Shown: positions 14,697 to 15,161 of the stretch, in pieces
Layout of the letters: the number at the start of each line of letters is the position of its first letter
Numbering within the stretch: position 1 is the stretch's first letter
Position numbers and translations under genes: made by a program
NCBI GenBank assembly: GCA_938014865.1
Contig: CALLQJ010000080.1
Span: 1-15,161, forward strand
Length of the DNA: 15,161 nucleotides
Direction of reading: 5' to 3'
DNA from: an uncultured Fastidiosipila sp.
GTDB lineage: Bacteria > Bacillota > Clostridia > Saccharofermentanales > Fastidiosipilaceae
The notes under the pieces: generated by a model
Databases searched by the model: none
Told to the model about the DNA's origin: nothing
The model's input: the letters and a program-made list of their open reading frames with translations, nothing else

Positions 14697-15161
14697 TCAC
14701 CAATAAGGATCCCAATCGGCGTCTAAGCGGGTCAGCGCTTCTACATAAAAATAGTCGCCCCATAAGTTGCACTCATCGATGCCGTGATCAATGCAGTCGT
14801 TATAGGGTGTCTTTTTTCCGTAAACACCGTGCATCAGCTGTCCGTTGGATTTTTCAGGATCCTGTGCCGCACAGCGCGTGATCAAGGGCTTTAATAATAT
14901 CCGGGCGATTTTTTTGTATTCTGCCGCCTTTTCTTCCGGAACATATTTTGCCATTTCGAGCAAACCGCAGATCACGATGGCCGAAGCGGAAGAATCCCAG
15001 GGCTCATTTGATTCGGCCGTGAAAATAAGATCCCAGTACGGTATTAATGTCTCATCCAGATGTTCGATGAAGTAATTTAATAAGTGATCAAAGAGATCGA
15101 TGTACGACGGATCTGCCGCATATTTCATGGCCAGAGCCGAACCGTAGACGGCCCAGGCCTG
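14697..15161 (-). CDS. GH88 unsaturated glucuronyl hydrolase, C-terminal part (partial)
   Basis: The frame is open from the right edge to a TGA at 14697-14699 and gives 154 residues, so the N-terminal part, including the catalytic aspartates known from the Bacillus enzyme, lies outside. The visible part shows QAWAVYGSALA, a pattern seen in GH88 as GQAWAIYG. It also shows WDSSASAIVICGLLEMAKY, NGQLMHGVYG and the end motif LWGDYFYVEALTRL. Members of this family remove the unsaturated uronic acid left at the non-reducing end by polysaccharide lyases acting on chondroitin, hyaluronan, heparin-like or ulvan/gellan chains. With the sulfatase just downstream it suggests sulfated glycosaminoglycan-derived substrates. 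The in-frame ATG at 15128 is internal, not the start. Confidence 0.9.
   Translation of the reverse strand, partial: QAWAVYGSALAMKYAADPSYIDLFDHLLNYFIEHLDETLIPYWDLIFTAESNEPWDSSASAIVICGLLEMAKYVPEEKAAEYKKIARILLKPLITRCAAQDPEKSNGQLMHGVYGKKTPYNDCIDHGIDECNLWGDYFYVEALTRLDADWDPYW

Noticed and set aside
1..15161. CRISPR arrays, tRNA or rRNA genes, transposases, phage genes, attachment sites
   Set aside because: I saw no regularly spaced repeats, tRNA-like cloverleaf, transposase or integrase motif; the two broken genes at 12700-13185 lack terminal repeats.

Overview
This window looks like a piece of chromosome from a Gram-positive anaerobe of the Bacillota (Clostridia-like). The evidence is purine-rich Shine-Dalgarno sites before most genes, an MEP-pathway IspH of the type seen in Bacillus, a GltX plus GlnS pair, a J-domain protein with a cysteine-rich tail next to a DUF5685 gene, and a sulfatase/GH88 pair typical of gut glycan users. 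Base composition is moderate, near half G+C by eye. I cannot name the genus.

Left part (1-2108). A 3' fragment of an unidentified plus-strand gene (2-73) converges on a three-gene minus-strand unit: a DUF5685 protein, a small J-domain protein with nine cysteines in its tail, and a polytopic membrane protein. No member has an established function. A divergent promoter region (2109-2262) separates this unit from the next.

Translation block (2263-5477). gltX and glnS are plus-strand genes two bases apart. They encode glutamyl- and glutaminyl-tRNA synthetases with intact signature motifs. A strong bidirectional terminator (5531-5567) ends this unit and the convergent operon to its right.

Isoprenoid/exporter operon (11158 down to 5590, minus strand). 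ispH, ispG and two ABC exporter half-transporters all overlap end to start by 4, 8 and 26 bases, so they are probably one translationally coupled transcript. It would start at an extended -10 promoter near 11186-11194 and stop at the 5531-5567 terminator. IspG and IspH are the last two, 4Fe-4S-dependent, steps of the MEP pathway. The ABC pair is a TM287/288-like heterodimer with one degenerate ATP site.

Right part (11329-15161). An apparently intact RlmD-family rRNA uracil methyltransferase is divergent from ispH. Beyond it lies what looks like a recombination scar (12700-13206). It holds a small membrane-protein gene with its own promoter and ribosome site that runs antisense into the end of rlmD, head to head with a decapitated ABC ATPase gene. 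The last genes are a minus-strand formylglycine-type sulfatase and the C-terminal part of a GH88 unsaturated glucuronyl hydrolase that continues past the right edge. Together they suggest breakdown of sulfated glycosaminoglycan-like oligosaccharides.

I found no rRNA, tRNA, CRISPR array, complete insertion sequence or clear phage gene. Nothing I can see amounts to a clearly new multi-gene system. The least explained parts are the DUF5685/J-protein/membrane unit, the coupling of the MEP enzymes to an exporter, and the inverted-repeat-flanked insertion inside that exporter.
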